Part shown: piece by piece, positions 1-9,068 of the stretch
How positions within the stretch are numbered: the first letter of the stretch is position 1
Layout: the number at the start of each line of letters is the position of its first letter
Assembly (NCBI RefSeq): GCF_017939615.1
Contig: NZ_JAGKSR010000001.1
Coordinates: 2,480,001-2,544,000, forward strand
Source of the DNA: Microbacterium sp. BLY
GTDB taxonomy: Bacteria; Actinomycetota; Actinomycetes; Actinomycetales; Microbacteriaceae
DNA: 64,000 nt
Direction: 5' to 3'
Program-made: the position numbers and the translations under genes
The notes under the pieces: generated by a model
Told to the model about the DNA's origin: nothing
Seen by the model: only the letters and a program-made list of their open reading frames with translations
Databases searched by the model: none

Positions 1-572
1 ATGAGAGCGCTCAGCCGCTCCGGCGTGCTCTCCGCAGGGCTGAGGACGGTCACTCCCGCGCCGGCGAGGAGCTCCCCCTCGGCGGGGTCGATGTCGCGGC
101 CGCCGACGACGATGACCTGCCGCGGGTCGATCCCAGCCCCGTGGCCGCTGTCCCACAGCCCGCAGGCGGCGGCGAGGACCATGCCACCGAGGTAGCCGGA
201 GTCGGTGGTGTCGGGCGTGTTGAAGTCGCCGTGCGCGTCGATCCACAGCACCACCGCGTCGGGGTGGTGCTCGGCCACGCTCGGCAGCGTTCCGAGGCTC
301 GCCGCACACGTGTTCGTCACGAGGAGCGGCGTCGCCTCCGCCGCGATCGCCTCCTGCACCGCGGCACGGAGGCCCGCGAGCGTGTCCGCAGCTTCGGGCA
401 GCGCGACCGACCAATCGTCGAGCCGACCGGGCTCCGGAGTGCCGACCACCACCGGCTCCTGACGCAGAAGCGAGGACAGCGCGTCGGCGACGCGGCGCGC
501 CCCGACGAGCGCTCCGTCGGTGCGGTCGGCGACGCGACCCTGGTTGAGGATGAGCGCGAACGGCCTGGTCAT
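1..572 (-). CDS. Arginase/agmatinase-family ureohydrolase, C-terminus cut by window edge
   Basis: The reading frame begins at an ATG whose first base is 572 and runs off the left edge after 190 complete residues, so the C-terminal third is missing. Residues 110-118 read WIDAHGDFN, the metal-binding Asp-Ala-His-x-Asp signature of the arginase / agmatinase / formiminoglutamase family, whose members bind two Mn ions and hydrolyse guanidino groups. Around residues 86-95 TNTCAASLGT stands where family members carry a glycine-rich first metal-binding strand (usually GGDHS), here degenerate: I see no His there. The substrate therefore cannot be assigned. The next gene on the same strand, a SUMF1-fold protein, ends 57 bases upstream of this start. 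The family call is firm; the exact enzyme is open. Confidence 0.85.
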   Translation of the reverse strand, partial: MTRPFALILNQGRVADRTDGALVGARRVADALSSLLRQEPVVVGTPEPGRLDDWSVALPEAADTLAGLRAAVQEAIAAEATPLLVTNTCAASLGTLPSVAEHHPDAVVLWIDAHGDFNTPDTTDSGYLGGMVLAAACGLWDSGHGAGIDPRQVIVVGGRDIDPAEGELLAGAGVTVLSPAESTPERLSAL

Positions 573-629
573 CCGATCAGTCTCGCACCCGGCCGAGACG
601 GGAACCAAAACCGGTCCAGGACGCCTCGG

Positions 630-1376
630 CTATCGGCCGCGCGGCGTCCAGCCGGGCGACAGACTCCCGTCGACCATCGCGCGTTCCCTGTCCGCCGCGG
701 CCGACCAGCCCTGTGCCTCGTTTTCGGTGTCGAAAGCGCCGCGCGCGACGCGGAACCCGACGTCCTCGTGATGCATGCGCGGTGCTCCCCCACGGCGGAC
801 CGACGCGCGCACGCTCCACGCGTCGTCGGCGAACCCGCCGCCACGGAAGACCCGATAGTCGTCATACCGTGCCGGGTCGAGGAGGTCCCAGCACCACTCC
901 CAGACGTTGCCGAGCGTGTCGAACAGCCCGTGCAGGTTCGGGAGCTTCCCACCCACGTTCTGCGGCGTTCCCACCCCGTCGGCGGCGGTCCACGCGGCCT
1001 CGGCCAGCGGGGCATAGTGCGGCCCGGTGGCACCGGCGCGGCAGGCGTACTCCCACTCGGCCTCGGTCGGGAGCCGGTAGCCGTCCGCCGTGGTGTCCCA
1101 GGCGACGTCCTCGCCCTCGAAGTGGTACACGGGATCGAGTCCCTCCCACTCCGAGGCGGCGTTGCAGAAGTGGATGGCGCGCAGCCAGCTCACGTCGGCG
1201 ACCGGGCGACGAGGATGCAATGACGGCGTGCCCAGGACCTCGGTGACCTGTTCTTCGGTCACGGGGAAGACGCCCACGGCGAAGGGCTCGAGCTGCACGG
1301 TGCGCCGTGTACGGCGACGGGCGTCGTGCAGCGTCACCGCTCCCGCGGGAAGACGGACCAGCTCGATGTCGCTCAT
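630..1376 (-). CDS. SUMF1/formylglycine-generating-enzyme-fold protein without the catalytic cysteines
   Basis: A 248-residue protein with the FGE-sulfatase (SUMF1) fold. The landmarks RLPTEAEWEYA (residues 101-111), LGNVWEWC (155-162), FRGGGF (177-182) and GFRVAR (207-212) are all present. True formylglycine-generating enzymes carry two copper-binding cysteines shortly after the RGGSF motif; here that stretch (residues 183-206) has none, so sulfatase activation is unlikely and the protein is better called a SUMF1-domain protein of unknown function. An upstream in-frame start at 1439 is possible, but the extra 21 residues are Arg-rich and unconserved in character, so I use the ATG at 1376. 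It lies 19 bases after the GDSL hydrolase gene, so the two are probably cotranscribed. Confidence 0.85.
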   Translation of the reverse strand: MSDIELVRLPAGAVTLHDARRRTRRTVQLEPFAVGVFPVTEEQVTEVLGTPSLHPRRPVADVSWLRAIHFCNAASEWEGLDPVYHFEGEDVAWDTTADGYRLPTEAEWEYACRAGATGPHYAPLAEAAWTAADGVGTPQNVGGKLPNLHGLFDTLGNVWEWCWDLLDPARYDDYRVFRGGGFADDAWSVRASVRRGGAPRMHHEDVGFRVARGAFDTENEAQGWSAAADRERAMVDGSLSPGWTPRGR

Positions 1377-1395
1377 GCGCGGGGCGTCACGAAAC

Positions 1396-2151
1396 TCACG
1401 CCGGCGTCCGCTCGACCCAGGTCGGGTACTTCGCCGCACGGCCGTCTCCGGACGAGGTTTTCGTCACACGACGACGCACCCACGGCCCGACGAACTCCCG
1501 GTAGTAAGCGAGACCCGCGGGGCCGGCGGTCCACCGATCGACCGGCGCCCACCAGCTCTCCGGAGGCTCGAAACCGAGGCCGTGGAGCACCCGCGCCGCC
1601 ACACGATGGTGGCCGGCTGCGTTCATGTGCAGGCGGTCCTCCGACCAATAGGCCGGCTGCGACAGCTCCTTGTCCGGCCAGTTGAGGGCGCGGATCACGT
1701 CGGGCCGGTCCTCGATCCGCCGCAGGACCGCCTCGGAGAGCAGGTCGCCACGGCGCTGCACGAGAGAGCCCATCGGGAGCTGCCCGCTGGGGTTGGCGCC
1801 GGAGAGCAGGATCATCGTCACGCCCTCCTCGTCGCACCGTCGCAGCACCCGGCTGAACGCATCAGCGATGTGCTCCACGTCGGTCCGCGGCCGCAGCATG
1901 TCGTTGCCGCCACCGTTGAACGACAGGTGCGTCGGACGCAGAGCGAGCGCAGGCTCGAGCTGCTCCTCGACGATCGGCCAGGCCAGCTTCCCCCGGATCG
2001 CCAGGTTCGCGTACTGGATGGGGTGCCCGGCGGCATCCGCCCACCCCTGCGCGGCGATGTCGGCCCAACCGCGCTCGCGCCCATCGGGGAGCACATCGCC
2101 CACGCCTTCGGTGAAGGAGTCGCCTATCGCGACGAAACGTACATCAGCCAC
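1396..2151 (-). CDS. SGNH/GDSL-family hydrolase (esterase/lipase)
   Basis: A 251-residue SGNH hydrolase. Block I is AIGDSFTEG with nucleophile Ser12, block II is the glycine of AIRGK (about 51-55), block III is NGGGND (79-84) for the oxyanion hole, and block V is DRLHMNAAG with the Asp172/His175 pair. All four catalytic blocks are intact, so an active esterase/lipase-type hydrolase is expected. I see no signal peptide, so it is probably cytoplasmic. The C-terminal 50 residues (WWAPVDRW through WVERTPA) are rich in Trp and Arg, a tail seen in many actinobacterial members. The natural substrate cannot be read from sequence. It sits 28 bases from the end of the MFS transporter gene upstream. Confidence 0.9.
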   Translation of the reverse strand: MADVRFVAIGDSFTEGVGDVLPDGRERGWADIAAQGWADAAGHPIQYANLAIRGKLAWPIVEEQLEPALALRPTHLSFNGGGNDMLRPRTDVEHIADAFSRVLRRCDEEGVTMILLSGANPSGQLPMGSLVQRRGDLLSEAVLRRIEDRPDVIRALNWPDKELSQPAYWSEDRLHMNAAGHHRVAARVLHGLGFEPPESWWAPVDRWTAGPAGLAYYREFVGPWVRRRVTKTSSGDGRAAKYPTWVERTPA

Positions 2152-2179
2152 GCGCCCAGCCTATTCCCGGACCGGGACG

Positions 2180-3541
2180 TCACCGATCGTCCAGCGCCAC
2201 TCCGCTCCGGTCGGCGAGTCCCCAGGCCGCCGCCGCAGCGACGAGGAAGCAGGCCGCGAACATGACGAACAGCAGGGGCGCGCCGCCGGCCCCGAGGAGG
2301 ACGGGAACGGCGAGGGGCGCCACGATGGAGGCGATGCGGCCCACCCCGGCGGCCCAGCCGGCCCCGGTGCCGCGCAGCGAGGTCGGATAGATCTCGGGCG
2401 TCACGGCGTAGAGCGCGCCCCAGGCACCGAGCGTGAAGAACGACAGGGCCATGCCCGCCCCGATGATCATCGGCACGGTCGTGGCGGTGCCGAAGACGAC
2501 GGCCGAGGCGGTCGCCCCCAGCAGGAAGACCGACAGCGTGATGCGGCGTCCCCACACCTCGATGAGCCAGGCCGCCACGGCATAGCCCGGAAGCTGCGCG
2601 AGCGTGATGATGAGGGTGAAGCCGAACGAGCGGACGAGGTCGAATCCGGCATCCACGAGAATGCTGGGGATCCAGATGAACGCCCCGTAGTACGCGAAGT
2701 TCACGGCCAGCCACACGAGCCACAGGCACGCCGTCCGCACGCGGAACTCGGCATTCCAGAGGGTCGCGAGCCGGGCCCGTGCCGTCATCGCGATCGCCCG
2801 CGACGCCGGCTCCTTCCGGATGGGCGGGGTGTGCGCGACACCGGCGTCGGCCTCGAACGCCGCCGCGATGCGATCGGCCTCCGCGATGCGTCCGCGCGAC
2901 GCCAGCCAGCGCGGTGATTCGGGCAGACCCCACCGCACGACGAGCGCATAGACGGCGGGGACCGCGCCCAGCGCGAAGGCCCACCGCCACCCTGACTCGG
3001 ACGCGGGGATGACGAAGAACCCGATGAGCGCGGAGGCCGTCCAGCCGACGGCCCAGAACGCTTCGAGGATGACGATCAGCCGCCCGCGGATGCGTGCAGG
3101 GGCGAACTCGCTCACGTAGGTCGACGCCACGGGCAGTTCCGCGCCGAGCCCGAGGCCGACGAAGAAGCGCAGCACGAGCAGGGCCGCCACTGATCCGACG
3201 AGCGCGCTCGCTCCCGTTGCGATGCCGTAGACGAGAAGCGTGAGAGCGAACACCTGGCGACGACCGAAGCGGTCAGCGAGGAGACCGCCGAGGGTCGCGC
3301 CGACCGCCATACCGACGAAGCCGAGCGACGCGATCCAGCCGGCTTCGCTCTTGGTGAGATCCCACTGCTGCGTGAGCGCCGCGATGATGAACGAGATGAG
3401 TCCGACGTCCATCGCGTCGAGCGCCCAGCCGACGCCGGAACCCGTGAGCAGGCGCAGGTGCCGGCGGGTGAACGGGAGGACGTCGAGGCGCTCGGCGAGC
3501 GACGTGCGGCTCGGCAGGGCGGTATCGGCCATGACTCTCAT
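2180..3541 (-). CDS. Major facilitator superfamily transporter (NiaP-like / sugar-porter-like)
   Basis: A 453-residue, 12-helix MFS permease. The first helix contains WALDAMDVGLISF (residues 39-51), a pattern typical of the NiaP niacin-transporter and aromatic-acid symporter groups. The loop after helix 2 has the MFS signature DRFGRR (90-95), and a second copy-like motif (EIYPTSLRGTG) follows helix 10. Substrates in this group are small organic acids, so niacin or an aromatic acid is a reasonable guess but unproven. An alternative ATG at 3532 would remove three residues; neither start has a convincing ribosome site. The monooxygenase gene ends 42 bases upstream, so the two may share a transcript. 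Confidence 0.88.
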   Translation of the reverse strand: MRVMADTALPSRTSLAERLDVLPFTRRHLRLLTGSGVGWALDAMDVGLISFIIAALTQQWDLTKSEAGWIASLGFVGMAVGATLGGLLADRFGRRQVFALTLLVYGIATGASALVGSVAALLVLRFFVGLGLGAELPVASTYVSEFAPARIRGRLIVILEAFWAVGWTASALIGFFVIPASESGWRWAFALGAVPAVYALVVRWGLPESPRWLASRGRIAEADRIAAAFEADAGVAHTPPIRKEPASRAIAMTARARLATLWNAEFRVRTACLWLVWLAVNFAYYGAFIWIPSILVDAGFDLVRSFGFTLIITLAQLPGYAVAAWLIEVWGRRITLSVFLLGATASAVVFGTATTVPMIIGAGMALSFFTLGAWGALYAVTPEIYPTSLRGTGAGWAAGVGRIASIVAPLAVPVLLGAGGAPLLFVMFAACFLVAAAAAWGLADRSGVALDDR

Positions 3542-3583
3542 CGTAGGGCCGCCCGTCCCGCCGAGCCGCGAGATGACGCCTGC

Positions 3584-4618
3584 TCAGTCGCGGTCGGCGA
3601 GGAGCTTCCGCACCCGAGGGATCACCTCGGTGCCGTACAGCTCGATGCTGCGCATCATCGACTCGTGCGAGAGGGTGCCCGTCGCGTACTTCAGGTCGAA
3701 GCGGCCGAGGCCCAGGGTCGTGATCGTGTCGGCGATCTTCGCCGCGACACGCTCCGGCGACCCGGCGTAGAGAGAGCCCTCGGGGCCGATGTCGTTCTGG
3801 AACCGCGCGCGGCTGTAGGGCGGCCAGCCGCGCTCCCGACCGATGGTGTTGTTCATCGCCTCGAAGCCCGGGTAGGCCTCGTCCCAGGCCTCCGCGTCGG
3901 TGGGGGCGATATGGCCGGGCGAGTGCACGGCCACGGGATGGGCGGTGGTTCCGAAGGAGGCGACCGAGCGGTGGTAGAGGTCGACGAACGGCTTGAATCG
4001 CCCGGCCGGGCCGCCGATGATCGCCAGCATCAGCCCCAGCCCATGACGCGCGACCCGCACGACGGACTCAGGGCTGCCGCCCACGCCGACCCACGTTCGC
4101 AATCCCGTCTCCGTCTTGGGGAAGACGTCCGCGTTCTCGAGCGAGGGGCGCAGAGAGCCGGACCAGGTCACGGGCTCCTCCTTGAGGAGTTCGACGAACA
4201 GCTCGAGCTTCTCCTCGAACAGCCGGTCGTAATCGCGCAGGTCGTAGCCGAACAGCGGGAAGGACTCGATGAACGAACCGCGCCCGAGCACCACCTCCGC
4301 CCGCCCGCCGGACAGGGCGTCGAGGGTCGAGAAGCGCTCGAACACGCGCACCGGGTCGTCCGAGGACAGGACGGTCACGGCGGTTCCCAGCCGGATCCGC
4401 TCGGTGCGGGCGGCGATGGCCGCGAGCACCATCTCCGGGGACGACACCGCGAACTCGCGCCGGTGGTGCTCCCCCACCCCGAAGAAGTCCACGCCGACCG
4501 TGTCGGCCAGCTCCGCCTGTGCCACGACGTTCCGGATCGTCTGCGCACCGCTGAGCAGCTCGCCGTCCTGATCCCGGGTGATGTCGCCGAACGTGTCCAG
4601 CCCGAACTCGATGTCCAT
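3584..4618 (-). CDS. LLM-class (luciferase-like) flavin-dependent oxidoreductase
   Basis: A 344-residue bacterial luciferase-like monooxygenase. It has the TIM-barrel pattern of the family: FGVGEHHRREF near residues 46-56, the RIRLGTAVTVLSSDDPVRVFERFSTLD stretch around 90-115 split here into its usual strand and helix, then a long helical insertion and PERVAAKIAD near residue 290. Members use reduced FMN supplied by a separate reductase or F420 to oxygenate or reduce small substrates. There is no neighbouring flavin reductase and nothing in the sequence fixes the substrate. The ATG at 4618 follows AGGAAGG at good spacing. The upstream DUF885 gene ends 55 bases away. Confidence 0.88.
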   Translation of the reverse strand: MDIEFGLDTFGDITRDQDGELLSGAQTIRNVVAQAELADTVGVDFFGVGEHHRREFAVSSPEMVLAAIAARTERIRLGTAVTVLSSDDPVRVFERFSTLDALSGGRAEVVLGRGSFIESFPLFGYDLRDYDRLFEEKLELFVELLKEEPVTWSGSLRPSLENADVFPKTETGLRTWVGVGGSPESVVRVARHGLGLMLAIIGGPAGRFKPFVDLYHRSVASFGTTAHPVAVHSPGHIAPTDAEAWDEAYPGFEAMNNTIGRERGWPPYSRARFQNDIGPEGSLYAGSPERVAAKIADTITTLGLGRFDLKYATGTLSHESMMRSIELYGTEVIPRVRKLLADRD

Positions 4619-4673
4619 GTCACACCTTCCTATTCAGGTGAATGGAACACGCGGAGGCAGGTGGGCATTCCCG

Positions 4674-6350
4674 TCACCGAGGGAGCAGCGCGCTCCGCAG
4701 CGTGTCCAGCCCGACACCGCCCAGATCGAGGGCCCGCTTGTGGAAGCCCTTGAAGCTGAACGCGTCGCCCTCCGCCTGCTGGACGGCATCGCGCACCTGC
4801 TCCCAGATGCGCTGACCGACCTTGTACGACGGCGCCTGACCCGGCCAGCCGAGGTACCGGTTGACCTCGAACTGCACGAACTGGTCCGACATGTTGACGT
4901 TGCGACGGAGGAAGTCGAGCGCGTAGTCGGCATCCCAGACGCCGTCACCGTCGAGACGGGGCTTGCCGAGGTGCACGCCGATGTCGAGGACCACGCGCGC
5001 CGCCCGCATTCGCTGCCCGTCCAGCATGCCGAGGCGATCCGCCGGGTCATCGAGGTAACCGAGCTGCTCCATCAGCCGCTCCGCATACAGCGCCCAGCCC
5101 TCCGCGTGCCCCGACGTGCCGGCGAGCAGCCGCCGCCAGGAGTTGAGCTCGGCGCGGTTGTAGACGGCCTGGGCGATCTGGAGATGATGCCCCGGCACAC
5201 CCTCGTGGTACACGGTGGTGAGTTCGCGCCACGTGTCGAACTCGGTGACGCCCTCGGGGACCGACCACCACATGCGACCGGGGCGGGAGAAGTCGTCGGT
5301 GGGACCGGTGTAGTAGATCCCGCCCTCCTGCGTCGGCGCGATCATGCACTCCAGGGTGCGGATGGCCTCGGGGATGTCGAAGTGCGAGGCGCCCAGCTCG
5401 GCGACCGCGCGGTCGCTGGTCTCCTGCATCCACTGCTGGAGCGCGTCCGTGCCGACGAGCTTGCGCGCGGGGTCGGATTCCAGGTGCGCGACGGCCTCCT
5501 CCACGGAGGCGCCGGGGAGGATCTCGTTCGCGATCGCCGTCTGCTCGGCCACCATGCGGGCGAGCTCTTCGCGACCCCACTCGTAGGTCTCGTCGAGGTC
5601 GATGGTCGCGCCGAGGAACCGGCGGGAGTTCAGAGCGTAGAGCTCGCGACCGACGGCGTCGTTCTCTCCGGCCTCGGGGGCCAGTTCCTCGGCCAGGAAC
5701 CGGCGCAGCTCACCGTAGGCGACCCGGGCGGCCGCGGAGTTGTCGGCCAGGGCACGCGCGAGAGACGCGGGCAGCTGCCCTTCCTCCGGGTCCGCATGGG
5801 CGACGAACGCCGCGAAGAAGCCGTCGTCGGCGATGTAGCGGTCGATCTGTGTCGCGACCTCCGCAACCTGGCGTCGTGCGGGCGTGACGCCCTCGGCGAT
5901 GCCCAGACGGAGCGTCTCGATGTACCCCCGCAGCGCGGCGGGAACCGCGGAGAGTCGCGTGGAGATGACCTCCCAGTCCTCGACCGTGGCGGAGGGCATC
6001 AGGTCGAACGCGGAGCGCACGTCCTGTGCGGCGGATGCGATGACGTTCAGATCGCGCAGGTGCCACTTCGCCTCGTGCAGCTCGAGGTCGAGGCGCAGTT
6101 CGGCGCTGAGGTCGGTCTTGGTGACCTCGTCGATCGCATCGACGGGCTCCAGCGCGGAGAGCTTGTCGAGCGTGGCCCGGGTCGCCGCGGCGATCTCCTC
6201 ATGACCTTCCGGGCTCAGATCGCCGAACCGGTCGTTGACCTCGGAGCGGCCGATGTAGGTGCCGAGAGTCGGCGCCAGGACAGCGATCGTGTCGACCCAT
6301 TCATCGGCGACCGTGTCGATGGCAGAAGGGGTGCGGGGTGCTGAAGTCAT
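4674..6350 (-). CDS. DUF885 family protein, putative zinc metallopeptidase-like
   Basis: A 558-residue DUF885 protein of about the usual family length. Its diagnostic motif YHEGVPGHHLQ is near residues 378-388, an HExxH-like zinc site variant found throughout the family, and the C-terminus is the expected FHKRALDLGG-type ending. No signal peptide or membrane helix is visible, so it is probably cytoplasmic, unlike several Gram-negative lipoprotein members. The family resembles M32 carboxypeptidase folds but its substrates are unknown, so the peptidase role is inferred from the motif. It is transcribed away from and just after polA, with only 39 bases between them and no hairpin I can see there. 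Confidence 0.85.
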   Translation of the reverse strand: MTSAPRTPSAIDTVADEWVDTIAVLAPTLGTYIGRSEVNDRFGDLSPEGHEEIAAATRATLDKLSALEPVDAIDEVTKTDLSAELRLDLELHEAKWHLRDLNVIASAAQDVRSAFDLMPSATVEDWEVISTRLSAVPAALRGYIETLRLGIAEGVTPARRQVAEVATQIDRYIADDGFFAAFVAHADPEEGQLPASLARALADNSAAARVAYGELRRFLAEELAPEAGENDAVGRELYALNSRRFLGATIDLDETYEWGREELARMVAEQTAIANEILPGASVEEAVAHLESDPARKLVGTDALQQWMQETSDRAVAELGASHFDIPEAIRTLECMIAPTQEGGIYYTGPTDDFSRPGRMWWSVPEGVTEFDTWRELTTVYHEGVPGHHLQIAQAVYNRAELNSWRRLLAGTSGHAEGWALYAERLMEQLGYLDDPADRLGMLDGQRMRAARVVLDIGVHLGKPRLDGDGVWDADYALDFLRRNVNMSDQFVQFEVNRYLGWPGQAPSYKVGQRIWEQVRDAVQQAEGDAFSFKGFHKRALDLGGVGLDTLRSALLPR

Positions 6351-6389
6351 ACCTTCCAGCCTAATCCCCGCCCCCGTCGGCCACTGGGA

Positions 6390-9023
6390 TCAGTGCGCTG
6401 CTTCGTTCCAGTCCCGACCGCGGCCCACCTGCACATCGAGCGGCACGGAGAGCTGGGCGGCGTCGCCCATGCGCGTGCGGACGATCTGCTCCACCGCATC
6501 CCACTCCCCTGCCGCGACCTCGACGACGAGTTCGTCGTGGATCTGCAGCAGCACCCGTGACTCCAGCTTCGCGGCGTGGAGATCGTCGTGGATGTGGAAG
6601 AGCGCGATCTTCATGATGTCGGCCGCGCTGCCCTGGATCGGAGCGTTGAGGGCCGCGCGCTCGGCGTTCTCACGCAGCACACGGTTCGGGCTCGCGAGGT
6701 CGGGGAACGGCCGTCGGCGCCCGAAGATCGTCTCGGTGTAGCCGACCTCCTTGGCCTTCATCACGGAGGCCCGCAGGTAGTCACGGACCGCGCCGAACCG
6801 TGCGAAGTACTCGACCATGAGCTGCTTCGCCTCGGACTGCTCGATGCGCAGCTGCTTGGAGAGTCCGAACGCGGAGAGGCCGTAGACGAGGCCGTACGAC
6901 ATCGCCTTCACCTTGGTGCGCATCGCCGGCGTGACCTCGGAGGGATCGACGCCGAACACGCGGGCGCCGACGAAACGGTGCAGGTCTTCGCCGCTGTTGA
7001 AGGCTTCGATGAGCCCCTCGTCGCCCGAGAGGTGCGCCATGATCCGCATCTCGATCTGCGAGTAGTCGGCGGTGAGCAGCGTCTCGTACCCCTCGCCGAC
7101 CTGGAAGGCGCTGCGGATGCGCCGTGACTCCTCGGTGCGGACCGGGATGTTCTGCAGGTTCGGGTCGGTGCTGGACAGACGTCCGGTCTGGCTGCCGGTC
7201 TGCACGTACGTCGTGTGGACGCGGTGGTCGGCACCGATCGCGGTGTCGAGCGACTCGATGATCTGCCGCAGCTTCGTCGCCTCGCGGTGCTGCAACAGCA
7301 GGCTGAGGAATGGGTGCGGGTGGGACTCCTGCAGGTCCGCGAGCACCGCCGCATCGGTCGAGTACCCGGTCTTCGTCTTGCGCGTCTTCGGGAGCTGCAG
7401 ATCTTCGAACAGCACCTCCTGGAGCTGCTTGGGCGACCCGAGGTTGAACTCGCGACCGACGACCGAGAACGCCTCCTGGGCCAGGGCGTCCGCCCGCGTC
7501 GCCAGTTCACCGGAGAACGTCGAGAGCACCTCGTGCGACACGGCGACGCCAGCGAGCTCCATGTCGGCGAGCGTGCGGAGCGTCGGCAGCTCGATGTCGC
7601 GGAGCACGGCGTCGACCGGTTCCGGCAGGTCGTTCCGCAGCGCCTCGGCCACACGGAGGATGAACCACGCCTCCTGCGACGGGGTGGCGCCCTCGGTCTC
7701 GGGCACGAGCTGAGACGGATCGGCTTCGGGGAGCTTCTCCCCCAGGTAGCGCTGGACGAGGTCGGACAGCGTCTTGTCGGGGAAGCTGGGGCGGAGCAGC
7801 CAGCCCGCGAGGCTCGTGTCGTAGGCGAGCCCGCCCAGACGGATGCCCTGACGGAGCAGCGCCTTCACCTGTGGCTTGGCGTCGTGCAGCACCTTGGGCG
7901 CGTCGGACTCCAGCCACGTGCGCAGCGCCGCAGCGGCCTCGTCCGACCAGTCGAGCTCGCTCAGCTCGGTGCCCGTGGCGGCGCCGATGCGCACGGGTGC
8001 TCCGGACTGCACGACGACCCGCAGGGCGACGTCTCCGTCCTGCGCCGTGGCCCAGGCGGCGAGATCGGGGGCGGGCACCTCGGCCGGCGTGGGCATCTCG
8101 ACGACGGACGCCGGGTCGTCGGCCACCTCGCCCGCGCCGACGGCCTCGAAGACCCGCGGCAGCAGCGTGCGGAACTCCAGCCGGGCGAAGATGTCGCGGA
8201 CGGCCTCGGCGTCGATCGGTGCGACCGCGAGGTCGGCGGGCGACACCGGCAGCTCGACATCGGTGAGAAGACGGTTGAGCTTGCGGTTGCGCCGGACGTC
8301 CTCGATGTGGTCGCGGAGGTTGCCGCCGACCACGCCCTTGATCTCGCCCGCGCGCTCGAGCAGCTCGTCGAGGGACCCGAACTGGGTGAGCCACTTGACG
8401 GCCGTCTTCTCCCCCACCTTCGGCACGCCGGGGAGGTTGTCGCTGGTCTCGCCGACGAGGGCGGCGATGTCGGGATACTGCTCGGGGCGGACGCCGTACC
8501 GCTCCTGCACGGTCGTCGGGTCGTAGCGCTTGAGCTGCGAGACACCCTGCACGGACGGATACAGCAGCGTGACGTCGTCGGTGACGAGCTGGATGGTGTC
8601 GCGGTCTCCCGACACCACGAGAACGTCGTAGCCCTGGGCCGCCCCCTGGGTGGAGAGGGTGGCGAGGATGTCGTCGGCCTCGATGCCCTCCTGCGTCAGC
8701 ACCGGGATCGACATCGCGGCGAGGCAGTCCTGCAGCAGCGGGATCTGGCCCTTGAACTCCTGCGGCGTCTCCGACCGGGTCGCCTTGTACTCGGGGTACT
8801 CGTCGGTGCGGAACGAGTGCCGCGACGTGTCGAAAGCGATGGCCATGTGGGTCGGCTGCTCGGCCTTGATGAGGTTGACCAGCATGGACAGGAACCCGTA
8901 GATGGCGTTCGTGTGCTGGTTGTCCTTGGTGGTGAAGTTGTCGACCGGGAGAGCGAAGAAGGCCCGGTAGGCGAGCGAGTGGCCGTCGACGACCATGAGG
9001 GTAGGCTTTGCGGAGTCCGTCAC
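6390..9023 (-). CDS. polA: DNA polymerase I, proofreading domain degenerate
   Basis: An 877-residue family A polymerase starting at a GTG. The N-terminal 5' nuclease domain covers about residues 1-295 (MVVDGHSLAYRAFFAL at the start, GVPKVGEKTA helix-hairpin-helix near 205). The middle section, about 305-480, has the 3'-5' exonuclease fold but lacks the acidic residues of ExoI (VALRVVV where FDTE-type sequence is expected), so proofreading is probably absent, as in other actinobacteria. The polymerase domain has motif A DYSQIE (about 654), motif B around KVKAMSYGLVYG and motif C QIHDELVVEV (about 826). It acts in Okazaki fragment processing and excision repair. It is divergent from the thioesterase gene, with only 45 bases between starts. 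Confidence 0.97.
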   Translation of the reverse strand: MTDSAKPTLMVVDGHSLAYRAFFALPVDNFTTKDNQHTNAIYGFLSMLVNLIKAEQPTHMAIAFDTSRHSFRTDEYPEYKATRSETPQEFKGQIPLLQDCLAAMSIPVLTQEGIEADDILATLSTQGAAQGYDVLVVSGDRDTIQLVTDDVTLLYPSVQGVSQLKRYDPTTVQERYGVRPEQYPDIAALVGETSDNLPGVPKVGEKTAVKWLTQFGSLDELLERAGEIKGVVGGNLRDHIEDVRRNRKLNRLLTDVELPVSPADLAVAPIDAEAVRDIFARLEFRTLLPRVFEAVGAGEVADDPASVVEMPTPAEVPAPDLAAWATAQDGDVALRVVVQSGAPVRIGAATGTELSELDWSDEAAAALRTWLESDAPKVLHDAKPQVKALLRQGIRLGGLAYDTSLAGWLLRPSFPDKTLSDLVQRYLGEKLPEADPSQLVPETEGATPSQEAWFILRVAEALRNDLPEPVDAVLRDIELPTLRTLADMELAGVAVSHEVLSTFSGELATRADALAQEAFSVVGREFNLGSPKQLQEVLFEDLQLPKTRKTKTGYSTDAAVLADLQESHPHPFLSLLLQHREATKLRQIIESLDTAIGADHRVHTTYVQTGSQTGRLSSTDPNLQNIPVRTEESRRIRSAFQVGEGYETLLTADYSQIEMRIMAHLSGDEGLIEAFNSGEDLHRFVGARVFGVDPSEVTPAMRTKVKAMSYGLVYGLSAFGLSKQLRIEQSEAKQLMVEYFARFGAVRDYLRASVMKAKEVGYTETIFGRRRPFPDLASPNRVLRENAERAALNAPIQGSAADIMKIALFHIHDDLHAAKLESRVLLQIHDELVVEVAAGEWDAVEQIVRTRMGDAAQLSVPLDVQVGRGRDWNEAAH

Positions 9024-9068
9024 CCTGTCAGCCTAACGAGGAGCACGGACACCCGCAGAGGAGGATGC

